From positions 806,001-870,000 of the forward strand of contig NZ_CP140255.1 in NCBI RefSeq assembly GCF_034479615.1: a stretch of DNA of 64,000 bases, written 5' to 3'. Position 1 is the first letter of the stretch. Each line of letters starts with the position of its first letter. Both the position numbers and the translations under genes were made by a program. This DNA is from Vreelandella neptunia. Its GTDB lineage: Bacteria; Pseudomonadota; Gammaproteobacteria; Pseudomonadales; Halomonadaceae. The notes beneath the pieces are model-generated. The model was not told the origin of the DNA and made no database searches. It saw only the letters and a list, made by a program, of their open reading frames with translations. Positions 8,453 through 17,506 of this stretch are shown piece after piece.

Positions 8453-9949
8453 TCATAAGGACGTGTATATCGGCAAACGTATGCAGAAGGACGCGCCGCC
8501 TGAAGCACGGTTTTCCACACGGATATCACCCCCCTGAAGGGTCATGATTCTGCGCGCAATGGCCAGCCCTAGCCCTGCATGGCCAGAGCCGTCAGTAGCT
8601 TCACCACGATAGAAGGGATCAAAAATATGCGGCAGATCCTGCTCTGCAATGCCGGGGCCGCTATCCTGCACGTAAACCTCGGGTTTACCCTCCGCCTGGC
8701 CGACAATAACGTCAATACGACTGCCCGGCGGACTGTAGGCAATAGCGTTGCTGATCAGGTTGTCCAACACTCGTTCGGTCATGGCCAGATCGGCGTAGGC
8801 GGTGGGCAATGCCGGATCACCACTGAGGCTGAGCTTTAGCTGGCTTTCCTGTGCGGACTGGCCGTGTTTCTGCACTACATCGTGAACTAGCTCGGCCAGC
8901 GGGAAGGGCTCCGGCACCGGCTGTTTTTCCTGCGCTTCAAGCGCAGCAAGCTCAAAGAGCTCATCCACCAAGCGACTTAGGCGGCGGCCCTCTTTGAGGG
9001 CGATATCCAGAAAGCGATCCTGTTCTTGGGGGCTGAGGCGGTCACGTCTTAATTTCAGACTTTCGATATAGCCCTGTATGGAAGCCAGCGGCGTGCGCAG
9101 ATCATGGGATACCTGGGCAACCAAGCGGCGACGCTGGGCGTCCTTTTCCTTCAGTTGTTCAATCTGAGTGACAATCCGGCTAGCCATATCGTCGAAGGAA
9201 GCCCCTAGGTAGTCGATCTCGTCGCGCACCACGGGCCGTCTGTCGCGCCATCTTGTCGTGTGAAAACCAGCGCTGGGCGAATTCTGGCTCATATCGCTGT
9301 TTTCAAATTCTGCTACCAGTCGCGTTAATGACCTCAGTCGGCGGGTCAGTAGGTGGAAAATAGTCAGCCCCGCGACCATTGCCACTGCCAAGCTAACCAG
9401 CAATGCCCAGGCGCTCATCTCCAGAATACGGCCACCACGGGCCATGGTCTCCGCCGCGTCATACTCTTCTCCCCGCAGCACCACATAAAGATACCCTTCC
9501 GGGTTGTCTGCGGAGGGCACCGGGGTAACGGAAAAGACTTTCTGCCGGTCATGGCTGCGGGGGTCGTCGCCGAGCAGCGGGTAAAGGCTCATGTCATCCA
9601 TTAGCTTGTGTATGGGCCCCAGAGAGACCTGGTTGCGTTTGATCTTCGCTGGGTCTGCCGAATAGGAGAGGATAGTGCCATCGAGATCCAGCAGATAGAT
9701 CTCGATGCTGGGGTTAATGGCCATGTAAAGGGCGAACAGTTCTTCCAGGGCGCTACGGTCAAGTTCACCGTCACGGACTAGGTTCCTGTCAGACACTAGG
9801 TTCTGGGCCAGATCCTGATGCAGTGCCTGGTTGACTGAAGCACTGTATTCACGCAGCGAATACAGGCTAATAAAGGTGTAAAGCAGGCCGACGGCCAGCA
9901 ACAGCAGAAATAGGCCGAGGGCGAGCCGGGTGTAGAGTGTTTTCAGCAT
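8453..9949 (-). CDS. Two-component sensor histidine kinase
   Basis: 498-residue membrane sensor. Two N-terminal helices (about residues 10-30 and 175-200) flank a periplasmic sensing domain. A HAMP linker follows, then HisKA with the phospho-acceptor in VSHDLRTPLASIQGY, and an ATPase domain with the N box (DNLISNAIAYSPPG), G1 (DSGPGI) and G2 (GHAGLGLAIARR). It begins 3 nt after the response-regulator stop codon. Signal unknown; the upstream Met/Asp-rich secreted peptide suggests a metal or envelope stress. Confidence 0.92.
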   Translation of the reverse strand: MLKTLYTRLALGLFLLLLAVGLLYTFISLYSLREYSASVNQALHQDLAQNLVSDRNLVRDGELDRSALEELFALYMAINPSIEIYLLDLDGTILSYSADPAKIKRNQVSLGPIHKLMDDMSLYPLLGDDPRSHDRQKVFSVTPVPSADNPEGYLYVVLRGEEYDAAETMARGGRILEMSAWALLVSLAVAMVAGLTIFHLLTRRLRSLTRLVAEFENSDMSQNSPSAGFHTTRWRDRRPVVRDEIDYLGASFDDMASRIVTQIEQLKEKDAQRRRLVAQVSHDLRTPLASIQGYIESLKLRRDRLSPQEQDRFLDIALKEGRRLSRLVDELFELAALEAQEKQPVPEPFPLAELVHDVVQKHGQSAQESQLKLSLSGDPALPTAYADLAMTERVLDNLISNAIAYSPPGSRIDVIVGQAEGKPEVYVQDSGPGIAEQDLPHIFDPFYRGEATDGSGHAGLGLAIARRIMTLQGGDIRVENRASGGASFCIRLPIYTSL

Positions 9950-9952
9950 GGT

Positions 9953-10654
9953 TTATTCGCGGAAGCGATAGCCCACCCCCCAAACCGTCTGGATAAATGC
10001 CGGGTGCGCGGGATCCGTTTCGATCTTGCCGCGCAGCCGATTGATATGGGTGTTGACGGTATGCTCGTAGCCTTCATGGCTGTAGCCCCATACAGCGTCG
10101 AGTAGTTGAACACGGCTAAATACCCGCCCCGGATGGCTGGCAAAGTGCCAGAGCAGGTCAAACTCTCGGGCGGTGAGTTCGACGACATGCTCGTGTATAA
10201 ATACACGCCGACGAGCGGGGTCAATACGCAGCCCATCGGCGGTTAGCGCTTCATTGTTGGTTTCTACTGCAGGCGCGGACGCCATGGCATCCACGCGTCG
10301 GAACAAGGCCTTCACCCGGGCAGAGAGTTCGGCCACGCTAAAGGGTTTGGTGAGGTAATCGTCCGCTCCCATTTCCAGGCCTAGAACCCGATCCAGCTCA
10401 GTGCTTTTAGCCGTGAGCATGAGTACGGGAACATAGCCTGGGCCGGAGCGGATTTCGCGGCATACGGAAAGCCCGTCCATACCGGGCAACATCAGGTCGA
10501 GAATCACCAGGTCGATTCCTCCTTCACGAAAACGCGCAAGCCCAGTATCCCCACGCTCACAAAGAACGGGGTTCATGCCGAGTTCGGCCACGTGTATACG
10601 GACGAGCTCACCAATACCCGGGTTGTCCTCAATAATCAGTACGTTTCGTGTCAT
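9953..10654 (-). CDS. OmpR-family response regulator
   Basis: 233 residues from the ATG at 10654 (MTRNVLIIEDNPGIG). The receiver domain has the acidic pair, the phosphorylated Asp in VILDLMLPGMDG and the conserved Lys in YLTKPFS. The C-terminal winged helix (ELTAREFDLLWHFASHPGRVFSR, ending TVWGVGYRF) is of the OmpR/PhoB type. A longer frame upstream to 10774 overlaps the neighbouring gene and is not a good start. It is followed 3 nt later by its kinase and preceded 46 bp upstream by the Met/Asp-rich peptide gene on the same strand. Confidence 0.93.
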   Translation of the reverse strand: MTRNVLIIEDNPGIGELVRIHVAELGMNPVLCERGDTGLARFREGGIDLVILDLMLPGMDGLSVCREIRSGPGYVPVLMLTAKSTELDRVLGLEMGADDYLTKPFSVAELSARVKALFRRVDAMASAPAVETNNEALTADGLRIDPARRRVFIHEHVVELTAREFDLLWHFASHPGRVFSRVQLLDAVWGYSHEGYEHTVNTHINRLRGKIETDPAHPAFIQTVWGVGYRFRE

Positions 10655-10700
10655 AGCTGCCTGGCTTTTCAATGTTCGCGATAAGTTTGTGTGCTGAGGC

Positions 10701-10991
10701 TTACATGCCCTCGCTTTCCATATCCTCTTCCATTTCCATATCACCTTCAGACATGCTGTCATCTTGCATATCACTGTCCATTGAATCGGTCATGGAATCG
10801 CCCATGGCGTCATCCATAGAGTCGGACATATCGTCCATCTTCATGTCATCATTATCCATGGACTCATGCTCCATTGACTCATGCATGTCGTCTTCCATCA
10901 TGCCCTCTTCGGACATTTTCTCATCGGCATGGCTGGCCGTTGCCATTAGGCTGAGCAGGCAGATGGCAGCGAAGGTAGTGAACTTGTTCAT
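10701..10991 (-). CDS. Small secreted Met/Asp/Glu-rich repetitive protein
   Basis: 96 residues. A clear Sec signal peptide (MNKFTTFAAICLLSLMATASHA) is followed by about 74 residues made almost only of Asp, Glu, Met and Ser, in short degenerate units such as DSM, DDM, ESM and EDM. The mature part is strongly acidic and has roughly one Met in every four residues, spaced like the Met clusters of periplasmic Cu(I)/Ag(I)-binding proteins; it also recalls the MXKDX pentapeptide-repeat family but lacks the lysines. It lies 46 bp before the response-regulator gene on the same strand and probably shares its operon. Function not known; metal binding is an inference. Confidence 0.75.
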   Translation of the reverse strand: MNKFTTFAAICLLSLMATASHADEKMSEEGMMEDDMHESMEHESMDNDDMKMDDMSDSMDDAMGDSMTDSMDSDMQDDSMSEGDMEMEEDMESEGM

Positions 10992-11208
10992 GGTGATTTC
11001 CCCTGGATTTTAAGTCTGCCGGGTTGGCAGGCTTAAAACCATCCTCGTTGCTCACCATCACAGTAGGGTCACGCGGTGTTAAAGAGTGTATCGCGCAAAT
11101 CTCACAAAAGTGTCACAGGTGGACGAATGATAGTGCGATGGCAAAAGTATCAACTCCTATATGTCAAAAAAGTTGGATTCAACAAGTTAGTTTCAACAAG
11201 GAGCCCCC

Positions 11209-12180
11209 ATGGCATCTACCCGCCGTGAACTGATATCACTGATTGAGCAGGGTGTGATACCGCCTGAACAGGTGACGCGCGCAGTGCAAGCTTCTGGCCT
11301 GCTCCCTTCGCCTCGCGCTTGGGCGCTGTTTATTGATCGCCTACTGCTGTGGCTAGGCGGGCTGGCGCTGGTCTTCGCGGTGCTGTTTTTCATCGCTTAT
11401 AACTGGGCCGAGATGGGCCGTTGGCTGCGCTTTGGCGTGGTGCAGGCAGCGATGGTGCTGGCGGTAGGCATCGCTGTTTGGCCCAAGGCCAGCCCGATGG
11501 TTCAGCGTGTGGCGTTAACCTCGGTCACTTTATTGGTGGGTGTGCTGTTGGCGCTGTTCGGGCAGGTGTACCAAACCGGTGCCGACCCCTGGCAGCTGTT
11601 TTTTACCTGGGCACTGCTTGCTCTGCCCTGGGTCTGGGTGGCGCGCTTTGAGCTGCTCTGGGTGCTGTGGCTGGGGTTACTTAATTTGGCCGTCGGGCTC
11701 TATTTTCGTACCTGGGGCGGGCCGTTTGGTGTTTTGACCAGTAGCGATGCTGCGCTTTGGGGGCTGTTTGGGCTAAACACCCTGGCATTAATAACCTGGG
11801 AGTGGGGTGCCCGTTACCGGGACTGGCCACGGCAGTGGGCGGTACGCTTGCTCGCGGTGGGCAGCGGGATGCCGATAACGCTGTTAATGATAGTGTCGAT
11901 CGTCGATGTAGGCCTCGTATGGTCACCTGTGCTGGTGATTTACTCACTCTGGCTGGCGGTGCTGTATAGCATTTACCGCTATTGGCGGCCTGACCTGTTT
12001 ATGATCGCGGGTGGCTGTGTCTCGGCGTTAACGGTGACCACGCTGCTGCTTGCCAGGCTGTTGCTCTGGGAAGGTGATTGGCAGGAGGGAAGTCTGCTGC
12101 TGATCACCATCGCAGTGCTGGCGATGGGCGCCGGGGCCGTGGTATGGCTAAAGCGGCTACATCGGGAGATTTCCCAGTGA
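11209..12180 (+). CDS. DUF2157 membrane protein
   Basis: 323 residues with a short soluble N-terminus (MASTRRELISLIEQGVIPPEQV) that matches the start of DUF2157, then about eight hydrophobic helices (from LLLWLGGLALVFAVLFFIAYNW). First gene of a three-gene operon with DUF4401 and GDYXXLXY proteins, a conserved trio of unknown function. AAGGAGCCCCC before the ATG at 11209 is a good ribosome site. Confidence 0.87.
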   Translation: MASTRRELISLIEQGVIPPEQVTRAVQASGLLPSPRAWALFIDRLLLWLGGLALVFAVLFFIAYNWAEMGRWLRFGVVQAAMVLAVGIAVWPKASPMVQRVALTSVTLLVGVLLALFGQVYQTGADPWQLFFTWALLALPWVWVARFELLWVLWLGLLNLAVGLYFRTWGGPFGVLTSSDAALWGLFGLNTLALITWEWGARYRDWPRQWAVRLLAVGSGMPITLLMIVSIVDVGLVWSPVLVIYSLWLAVLYSIYRYWRPDLFMIAGGCVSALTVTTLLLARLLLWEGDWQEGSLLLITIAVLAMGAGAVVWLKRLHREISQ

Positions 12181-13247
12181 CGAACAACGTTAATGATTTA
12201 AGCGTTCGGTTGAGCCAAGCAGGCATTCCGTTAAACGAGCCTACTACGCCAGCGCAGTTGCAAACGCCTTGGTTTGTACGTGCGCTGCAGGCCTTTTCCG
12301 GCTGGTTGGCGGCGCTGTTCTTGCTCGGCTTTATCGCCATGGGGGTGGTGTTTGTGGTGGAGAGCCCCGCGGCGTCGTTAGGCCTGGGACTTGTGATGAT
12401 CGGCGCGGCTTTTGGGTTGTTATGCAAAGCTCGCGGTGATGTGCTCGAACACTTGGCGCTTGCGGTTAGCTTAGCCGGGCAGCTGCTAATAGCGTGGGCG
12501 CTGGTCGAGTTCTGGAATTCGTCCACTTATTTGTGGTGGTCGCTGCTGGCTTTGCAGTGCGCATTGACGTTGGTGATGCCGAGCCAGGTTCATCGTACGT
12601 TTTCAGCGTTTGCCGCCAGCTTGACGCTCTATATGGCTTTGGCAGTGAATGCTATGGCGCCTGTAGCGGGTGGATTGATGCTGTTGGCTTTGGCGCTGCT
12701 CTGGCTGAATGAGTTTCGCTGGCCTGGTCGTATTCATGATGTGCAAGCATGGGGCTACGGGCTGTTGATAGGCCTCTTGGTGATCCAGGGATTAGCGCAT
12801 AGCGGCCACTCCTTTGCCTTCTGGTTTGACGCACAGAGCACTAACGCTTTTGCATGGTCAGCACCCTGGTTGAACGCCGTGTTAGTGGCACTCTCTCTGG
12901 CGGTGCTGCTCTATAAAATTCCTCATTCCAAAACCCATTGGGGTTTATATCTTAGTCCTTTCGCGCTGTTGCTGGTCTCATTTTATGCTCCGGGTGTGGG
13001 CCAAGGCTTGTTCGTCGTACTGTTAGGGTTTGCTATGGGGCATCGTCGAGTGATGGGACTTGGAGTGCTTTCTCTGCTGACGGGCATTGGCAGCTATTAC
13101 TACTGGCTGGAGGCAACGCTGTTAACCAAGGCACTCACGCTGTTGGTGTTGGGGGGTGGGCTGCTGGCGCTGCGTTGGGCGCTGCACAAGTGGTTGAGCG
13201 AAGCGGAAAATAGTCCGTCGACCTCTGTAGGAGGACACGGGAAATGA
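12177..13247 (+). CDS. DUF4401 membrane protein
   Basis: 356 residues from a GTG at 12177 that overlaps the stop codon of the DUF2157 gene (GTGA), with GGGAG about 9 nt upstream. Translation then begins (M)TNNVNDLSVRLSQAGI. About ten hydrophobic helices follow. An earlier in-frame start at 12078 lies wholly inside the upstream gene and gives a non-family N-terminus. DUF4401 proteins regularly sit between DUF2157 and GDYXXLXY genes. Function unknown. Confidence 0.85.
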   Translation: MTNNVNDLSVRLSQAGIPLNEPTTPAQLQTPWFVRALQAFSGWLAALFLLGFIAMGVVFVVESPAASLGLGLVMIGAAFGLLCKARGDVLEHLALAVSLAGQLLIAWALVEFWNSSTYLWWSLLALQCALTLVMPSQVHRTFSAFAASLTLYMALAVNAMAPVAGGLMLLALALLWLNEFRWPGRIHDVQAWGYGLLIGLLVIQGLAHSGHSFAFWFDAQSTNAFAWSAPWLNAVLVALSLAVLLYKIPHSKTHWGLYLSPFALLLVSFYAPGVGQGLFVVLLGFAMGHRRVMGLGVLSLLTGIGSYYYWLEATLLTKALTLLVLGGGLLALRWALHKWLSEAENSPSTSVGGHGK

Positions 13248-13777
13248 TGCTGAAAGCCAAGCGAAATCGCTGGATCATAGTGTTAACCACCGTCGTTGTG
13301 CTAATGGCGGTGAACTGGGCCGTTTGGCAGAAAGAGCGTCATTTATCCGAGGGAGAAATTGTTTACCTGGAGCTGGCGCCTGTCGATCCGCGCTCATTGA
13401 TGCAGGGCGACTATATGGCGCTAAATTTTGCACTGAGTGATCAAATTCAAAGCGCGCTTCATCAAAGTGAGCGTTATGAAGACTCGCTGAAAGCTCGTAA
13501 CGGTTATGTAGTGGTGCGTTTGGATGAAAAGCGTATCGCCCACTTCCAGAGGTTGGATGATGGCTCCTCTTTACGCGACGACGAACGGCGCCTTCGCTAC
13601 CGTTTGCGCAATAGTCAAGTACGCTTCACCACGGATGCGTTCCTCTTTCAGGAGGGCCATGGGGAACGCTATGAGCCAGCACGTTATGGCCAGTTGAGGG
13701 TGAATACCAAGGGCGAGCCCTTGCTGGTGGCTTTATACAATGCGGAATTAACTAAGTTAGGAGAAAGCGTTAAGTAA
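13244..13777 (+). CDS. GDYXXLXY-motif protein
   Basis: 177 residues, one N-terminal membrane helix (WIIVLTTVVVLMAVNWAVW), then a periplasmic domain carrying the family signature GDYMALNF preceded by LAPVDPRSLMQ. The ATG overlaps the DUF4401 stop (ATGA), with AGGAGG about 11 nt upstream. Last gene of the trio. Function unknown. Confidence 0.88.
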   Translation: MMLKAKRNRWIIVLTTVVVLMAVNWAVWQKERHLSEGEIVYLELAPVDPRSLMQGDYMALNFALSDQIQSALHQSERYEDSLKARNGYVVVRLDEKRIAHFQRLDDGSSLRDDERRLRYRLRNSQVRFTTDAFLFQEGHGERYEPARYGQLRVNTKGEPLLVALYNAELTKLGESVK

Positions 13778-13951
13778 AGTTTGCTTTATATGACGAGCTC
13801 TTCTCACTTCATTTCTCACTATTGCATTCTGTCTTGCTTCATTCAGTAAGGTAGGCTGTACTTTGTTCCTCCACTGACATGGATAGTCCAGTAATGACGC
13901 TGGACTGGCTCGACAGGGCCGGTCGGTGGGTAGTCAAACTCACCCACTTCA

Positions 13952-15694
13952 ATGAATAAGGCATTTATGAAAGAAAACAGCTCGTGGCTCGCATGGGGTT
14001 TATTGGTGATGGCAATGACCTTTTCCAACCTATGCGCGGCACAAACTCAGGGAGGAGAGAGCGAAAGTGAGCGATGGTTTACGGTCGATGCATTAAATAC
14101 GGGGCTGGGTGAAGCCCCCGAAGAAGCAAATCGAGTAACACCAAGGGAGTCGATCAGAAGTTTTCTGGATCTGACAGGGCAGGAAGAGTATGAGGCTGCC
14201 GCTCACATGCTCAACCTTGCTGATTTTTCAGAAGGCGAACAGCGCGAGCGGGGGAGCGAGCTCGCTCGCCAACTGGCAGAGATTTTCCAACGCGGTGAGT
14301 GGCTGAGTGTTTCTGATCTGCCAGGTCGAGAGGACGCCGTTATTGAAGACTCTTCTGGACAAAATCCTCGCGTGGGAGAGACTCGCCGTAATGTCGAAGT
14401 GTCATCCATGCAAGCCAATGGAGAAACTTACGATATTCGCCTGGGCAGGTACCGGGTGGGCGATCAGGAGCCTGTCTGGCTCATTATGCCGATCAGCGTG
14501 TCTTACATCCCGGTGCTTTATGAGCAATACGGCCCTTCAATGTTGGAAAACTATATCCCCAAACGTTTTCAGGCATCGTTTGGCATTCTTAGAATTTGGG
14601 AATGGATTGCGATTCCACTCTTTCTGGTTTTCGTGGTTATGTTTGGGTGGGGAGTTCACCGGCTGATTGGGTTGATGTCGAAGTGGCTGCCTTCAGGGAT
14701 GTCGAGCATTTTTGCCAGCCAAATTGGTACTCCCGCCGCGCTTATTGCGATGTCTCTAGTCACCCAAATGTTGCTGGATTACGTGGTTTCGTTTTCGGCC
14801 GTGGCCACGACCACTTTCCGGGTGTTATTGATCAGTATTTTGGCTTGGGCTGTCGGCACCATTTCATTGCGCTTGGTGGATACCATCATGCTGCGTTTGA
14901 CGCGACGTATTGTCGGTGAAATCGATGATACGAAGCCCAGGGATCAGCGTAGGCTGTTGACCTCCCTGTATGCGCTGCGTCGTCTTATTATTTTGATCAC
15001 CGTAACCGGTGTTTCAATTTATATTCTTGGGCAAATTCAGCTCTTTGAATCACTGGGCTTATCCATTCTGGCTTCTGCCAGTGTGCTGGCGGTGCTGGTC
15101 GGTGTCGCGGGGCAAGCGGTGTTAGGCAATATCCTTTCTTCGTTTCAGCTGTCGTTTGCCAAGCCGATTCGCATAGGGGATCTGGTGATTTTTGAAGGCC
15201 AGTGGTGTTATGTAGAAGGCATTTTTTATACCTTTATTCGCTTAAGGACATGGGACGAGCGGCGTTTAATCGTGCCAGTCACCTACTTTACGTCCAAGCC
15301 TTTCGAGAACCTGTCGGTCAAGAGTACCAAGATGTACCGGTTCTTGGAGGTGAGCCTTCATTTGAGCGCAGATATTGATGTATTAAGGAATAAATTCATC
15401 GAGTTCGCTAAAGAAGAAGACAGCGTTATCGAGCACCACAAGTTGCTATGCTACGTGACCGCACAAACGGGCACGGCACAAACCGTCACTTGCTACTTAA
15501 TGACCTCAGACCCCATGGCAGGCTGGGCAGCCGAAATGAGTGTAAGAGAAAAACTGTTGGCCTTTATTCGCGATAATTATCCCGAGTGGTGGCCTAGAGA
15601 GATCGTGGTCATCAGTCACAATGACATCGCTCGTGGGACGCAAGGGAAGAACTCGGGGGAAGTGGATAGTGTTGAGGTGAAGCCATCAGAGTAG
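13952..15694 (+). CDS. MscS-family mechanosensitive channel with a large periplasmic N-terminal domain
   Basis: 580 residues (alternative ATG at 13967 gives 575). A signal peptide ends near CAAQT, followed by a periplasmic domain of about 180 residues, then four or five helices. The pore-lining helix is SILASASVLAVLVGVAGQAVLGN, followed by the MscS beta domain (AKPIRIGDLVIFEG, then VEGIFYTFIRLRTWDERRLIVP) and the C-terminal alpha/beta domain. Length exceeds small MscS (286) and resembles multi-domain YbiO/YnaI-type channels. It releases solutes on hypo-osmotic shock. The N-terminal domain is unassigned. Confidence 0.88.
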   Translation: MNKAFMKENSSWLAWGLLVMAMTFSNLCAAQTQGGESESERWFTVDALNTGLGEAPEEANRVTPRESIRSFLDLTGQEEYEAAAHMLNLADFSEGEQRERGSELARQLAEIFQRGEWLSVSDLPGREDAVIEDSSGQNPRVGETRRNVEVSSMQANGETYDIRLGRYRVGDQEPVWLIMPISVSYIPVLYEQYGPSMLENYIPKRFQASFGILRIWEWIAIPLFLVFVVMFGWGVHRLIGLMSKWLPSGMSSIFASQIGTPAALIAMSLVTQMLLDYVVSFSAVATTTFRVLLISILAWAVGTISLRLVDTIMLRLTRRIVGEIDDTKPRDQRRLLTSLYALRRLIILITVTGVSIYILGQIQLFESLGLSILASASVLAVLVGVAGQAVLGNILSSFQLSFAKPIRIGDLVIFEGQWCYVEGIFYTFIRLRTWDERRLIVPVTYFTSKPFENLSVKSTKMYRFLEVSLHLSADIDVLRNKFIEFAKEEDSVIEHHKLLCYVTAQTGTAQTVTCYLMTSDPMAGWAAEMSVREKLLAFIRDNYPEWWPREIVVISHNDIARGTQGKNSGEVDSVEVKPSE

Positions 15695-15724
15695 GTGGCC
15701 GCTAAGCAGCGCTGCTTTCTCGTG

Positions 15725-15760
15725 TATAGCAATTTGCTATTTATCGCATTTTGCTATAAT
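15725..15760 (+). promoter_or_regulatory. higBA promoter with overlapping inverted-repeat operator
   Basis: A consensus -10 TATAAT lies at 15755-15760. TATAGCAA (15725) and TTGCTATA (15751) form an inverted pair spanning the promoter, and ATAGCAA-T-TTGCTAT (15726-15740) is a second, tighter palindrome over the -35 region. Binding by the HigA antitoxin would block RNA polymerase, the usual autoregulation of such operons. Confidence 0.65.
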
Positions 15761-15787
15761 GTAGTCATATAAATGAGGGTTTAGCTA

Positions 15788-16078
15788 GTGCACGTCATCA
15801 CACAGAAGCGTATTTGGGAAGCTATAGAAGCAAACCCGAATACTGCCACTGCCCTAGAAGCATGGTATCGGCTGATGAAGTCTAATGACCCAAAAGATTT
15901 CAATGCCATGAAAGCGCTATTCCCAGCCACTGATAAAGTGGGAAACTTTCACGTTTTTGACATAGGTGGCAACAAGCTGAGGTTAATCGCTGTTGTTCAC
16001 TATCAGAGTAAAAAAGTATTTATCCGCCATATCCTTGATCACAAAGAGTATGAAAAGGGTAAGTGGAAAAAGGAGTGA
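15788..16078 (+). CDS. higB: HigB-family toxin (mRNA interferase)
   Basis: 96-residue RelE-fold toxin that cuts mRNA on the ribosome. It matches the HigB2 family through NFHVFDIGGNKLRLIAVVHY, FIRHILDHKEYEKGKWKKE and the N-terminal KRIWEAIEANP. It starts with GTG. The HigA antitoxin ATG lies 2 nt after its stop, giving the toxin-first order typical of higBA. The AT-rich promoter carries candidate operators. Confidence 0.9.
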   Translation: MHVITQKRIWEAIEANPNTATALEAWYRLMKSNDPKDFNAMKALFPATDKVGNFHVFDIGGNKLRLIAVVHYQSKKVFIRHILDHKEYEKGKWKKE

Positions 16079-16080
16079 CC

Positions 16081-16512
16081 ATGCACACACTCGTTGAGCA
16101 AGCGACGGAACACTGGGTTTATCTTGCCCCTCTTCTTAGCGATCCACATACCGAAGCTGAATACGATGCCCGGGTCGAGGCGCTTGATGAAATTCTTGAT
16201 CTTGTCGGTGACGATGAGACACACCCACTTGCCGGCCTGGCGAATCGCTTGGGTGATATCATTGAGTCCTATGATGAAGTACATCGCCCGATGCCGGAGG
16301 TGTCTGGAAGTGAGGTACTTCGCTACCTTATGCAAGAGCATGGGATAGCGCAGAGCGAGCTACCTGAAGTTGGCGCTCAATCGGTGGTGTCTGAAGTTCT
16401 CAGTGGGCGCCGCAAGCTTAACTGGCGCCAAATCTGCGAGCTTTCGGAGCGGTTTGGCATCGCAACCGACTCGTTTAAAGAACCCAGGGAAAAGCTACGC
16501 GTTTTGACCTGA
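16081..16512 (+). CDS. higA: HigA-family antitoxin
   Basis: 143 residues from the ATG at 16081 (MHTLVEQATEHW). The acidic N-terminal part should bind HigB; the C-terminal XRE helix-turn-helix (GIAQSELPEVGAQSVVSEVLSGRRKLNW) binds the operator. An in-frame ATG at 16063 overlaps higB and is less likely. Pairs with the upstream toxin gene. Confidence 0.9.
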   Translation: MHTLVEQATEHWVYLAPLLSDPHTEAEYDARVEALDEILDLVGDDETHPLAGLANRLGDIIESYDEVHRPMPEVSGSEVLRYLMQEHGIAQSELPEVGAQSVVSEVLSGRRKLNWRQICELSERFGIATDSFKEPREKLRVLT

Positions 16513-16646
16513 TAAAGCCTTATGGCGCTGAGAGTACCTAGGTACAAGAAGTGACCGCTTTCTACATGACTTTCACTCTTTTTACTGTGCTTGGTAAGTA
16601 TCATGGTGAGGAAAGAGAAGTTTACGGTGAAAGAGGGGGTGGCTAG

Positions 16647-17402
16647 ATGCCTTTAAATATCGTGCAGCGTTTGATAACCGGCTGGGGCGTTACCTATGGC
16701 CCACCAGGCGATGGGCCTTTTCCAGCTGTCATGCTGCTGCATGGTTCTGAAGGCGCATGGGCGGGGTGGAGTCATCGTGACGCGATGCTATTCGCCGCCC
16801 ATGGCTTCTTGGCGTTCCCTTATGGCTACTCAAGCGGCGGTAATGCCTGGAGCGCGGGGCATATTATCGATTACCCACTGGATCGCAGCGTAGAGGCATT
16901 TAAAGCCCTACGGGAATTCCAGTTCGCTGATGAGCGAGTAGGGCTCTATGGCATCTCACGCGGCGCCGAGCATGCATTATTGCTCGGCTCACTGATGGCA
17001 AGAGATAAGATCGAAGGTATGCCTGATGCCATCGCCGCCCATAGCCCGCCCGATGTGGTGTGCGGTGCCTTTGATGCTCGTAGCTTTCGCGATGCGGGTG
17101 ACCCGGGCTGGCAAGCCTGGGATGTCAGCAAACGCGCCTGGACATGGTGTGGTAGTCACGAAGACTTGCTGCCGACCACGCCGATAGAAATCGAACGCTA
17201 CCCAGGGCCGCTACTGCTTTCCCATGGCACCAAAGACCGAATGTGGTCGGTGGAAATGACCAAACGTTTGGAAGCGCACCTGCTCGAGCATGGCCGCTCC
17301 CCGGAAGTGCACTACTACGAAGGTGAGGATCATATACCTAGCAGCTCAGGGCAGAATAAACATCATGAGCTGCTGCTAGACTTCTTTTCAAAACACCTTT
17401 AA
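16647..17402 (+). CDS. Alpha/beta hydrolase (dienelactone hydrolase / BAAT-like)
   Basis: 251-residue cytoplasmic alpha/beta hydrolase. The oxyanion-region motif is MLLHGSEG; the nucleophile elbow is GISRGAE, the G-x-S-x-G-x-E form of acyl-CoA thioester hydrolase/BAAT-like enzymes; the acid is the Asp in SHGTKDRMW and the His lies in EGEDHIPSS. All three catalytic residues are present. Substrate not known. Stand-alone gene. Confidence 0.82.
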   Translation: MPLNIVQRLITGWGVTYGPPGDGPFPAVMLLHGSEGAWAGWSHRDAMLFAAHGFLAFPYGYSSGGNAWSAGHIIDYPLDRSVEAFKALREFQFADERVGLYGISRGAEHALLLGSLMARDKIEGMPDAIAAHSPPDVVCGAFDARSFRDAGDPGWQAWDVSKRAWTWCGSHEDLLPTTPIEIERYPGPLLLSHGTKDRMWSVEMTKRLEAHLLEHGRSPEVHYYEGEDHIPSSSGQNKHHELLLDFFSKHL

Positions 17403-17450
17403 ATCCAGAGTTAATTGAACAAAGGTTCACTATTTTCCCATCCAAAAGAA

Positions 17451-17475
17451 GCCCCTCTTGGCAGCCAAGAGGGGC
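17451..17475 (-). terminator. Rho-independent terminator of aas
   Basis: GCCCCTCTTGG and CCAAGAGGGGC form a perfect 11-bp stem with a 3-nt loop. On the minus strand it is followed by TTCTTTT. It lies 32 bp after the aas stop codon. Confidence 0.88.
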
Positions 17476-17506
17476 GTGCTGGCACAGCATTTCTGTTCTT
17501 TAGCGC

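Noticed and set aside
10672..11013. Ser/Ile/Met-rich plus-strand frame of 113 codons
   Set aside because: It is the exact complement of the Met/Asp-rich peptide gene, whose repetitive sequence keeps the other strand open. The minus-strand frame has a proper signal peptide and operon context.
13843..14028. Minus-strand 61-codon frame upstream of the mscS gene
   Set aside because: It overlaps the mscS start, has no recognisable features and no ribosome site.
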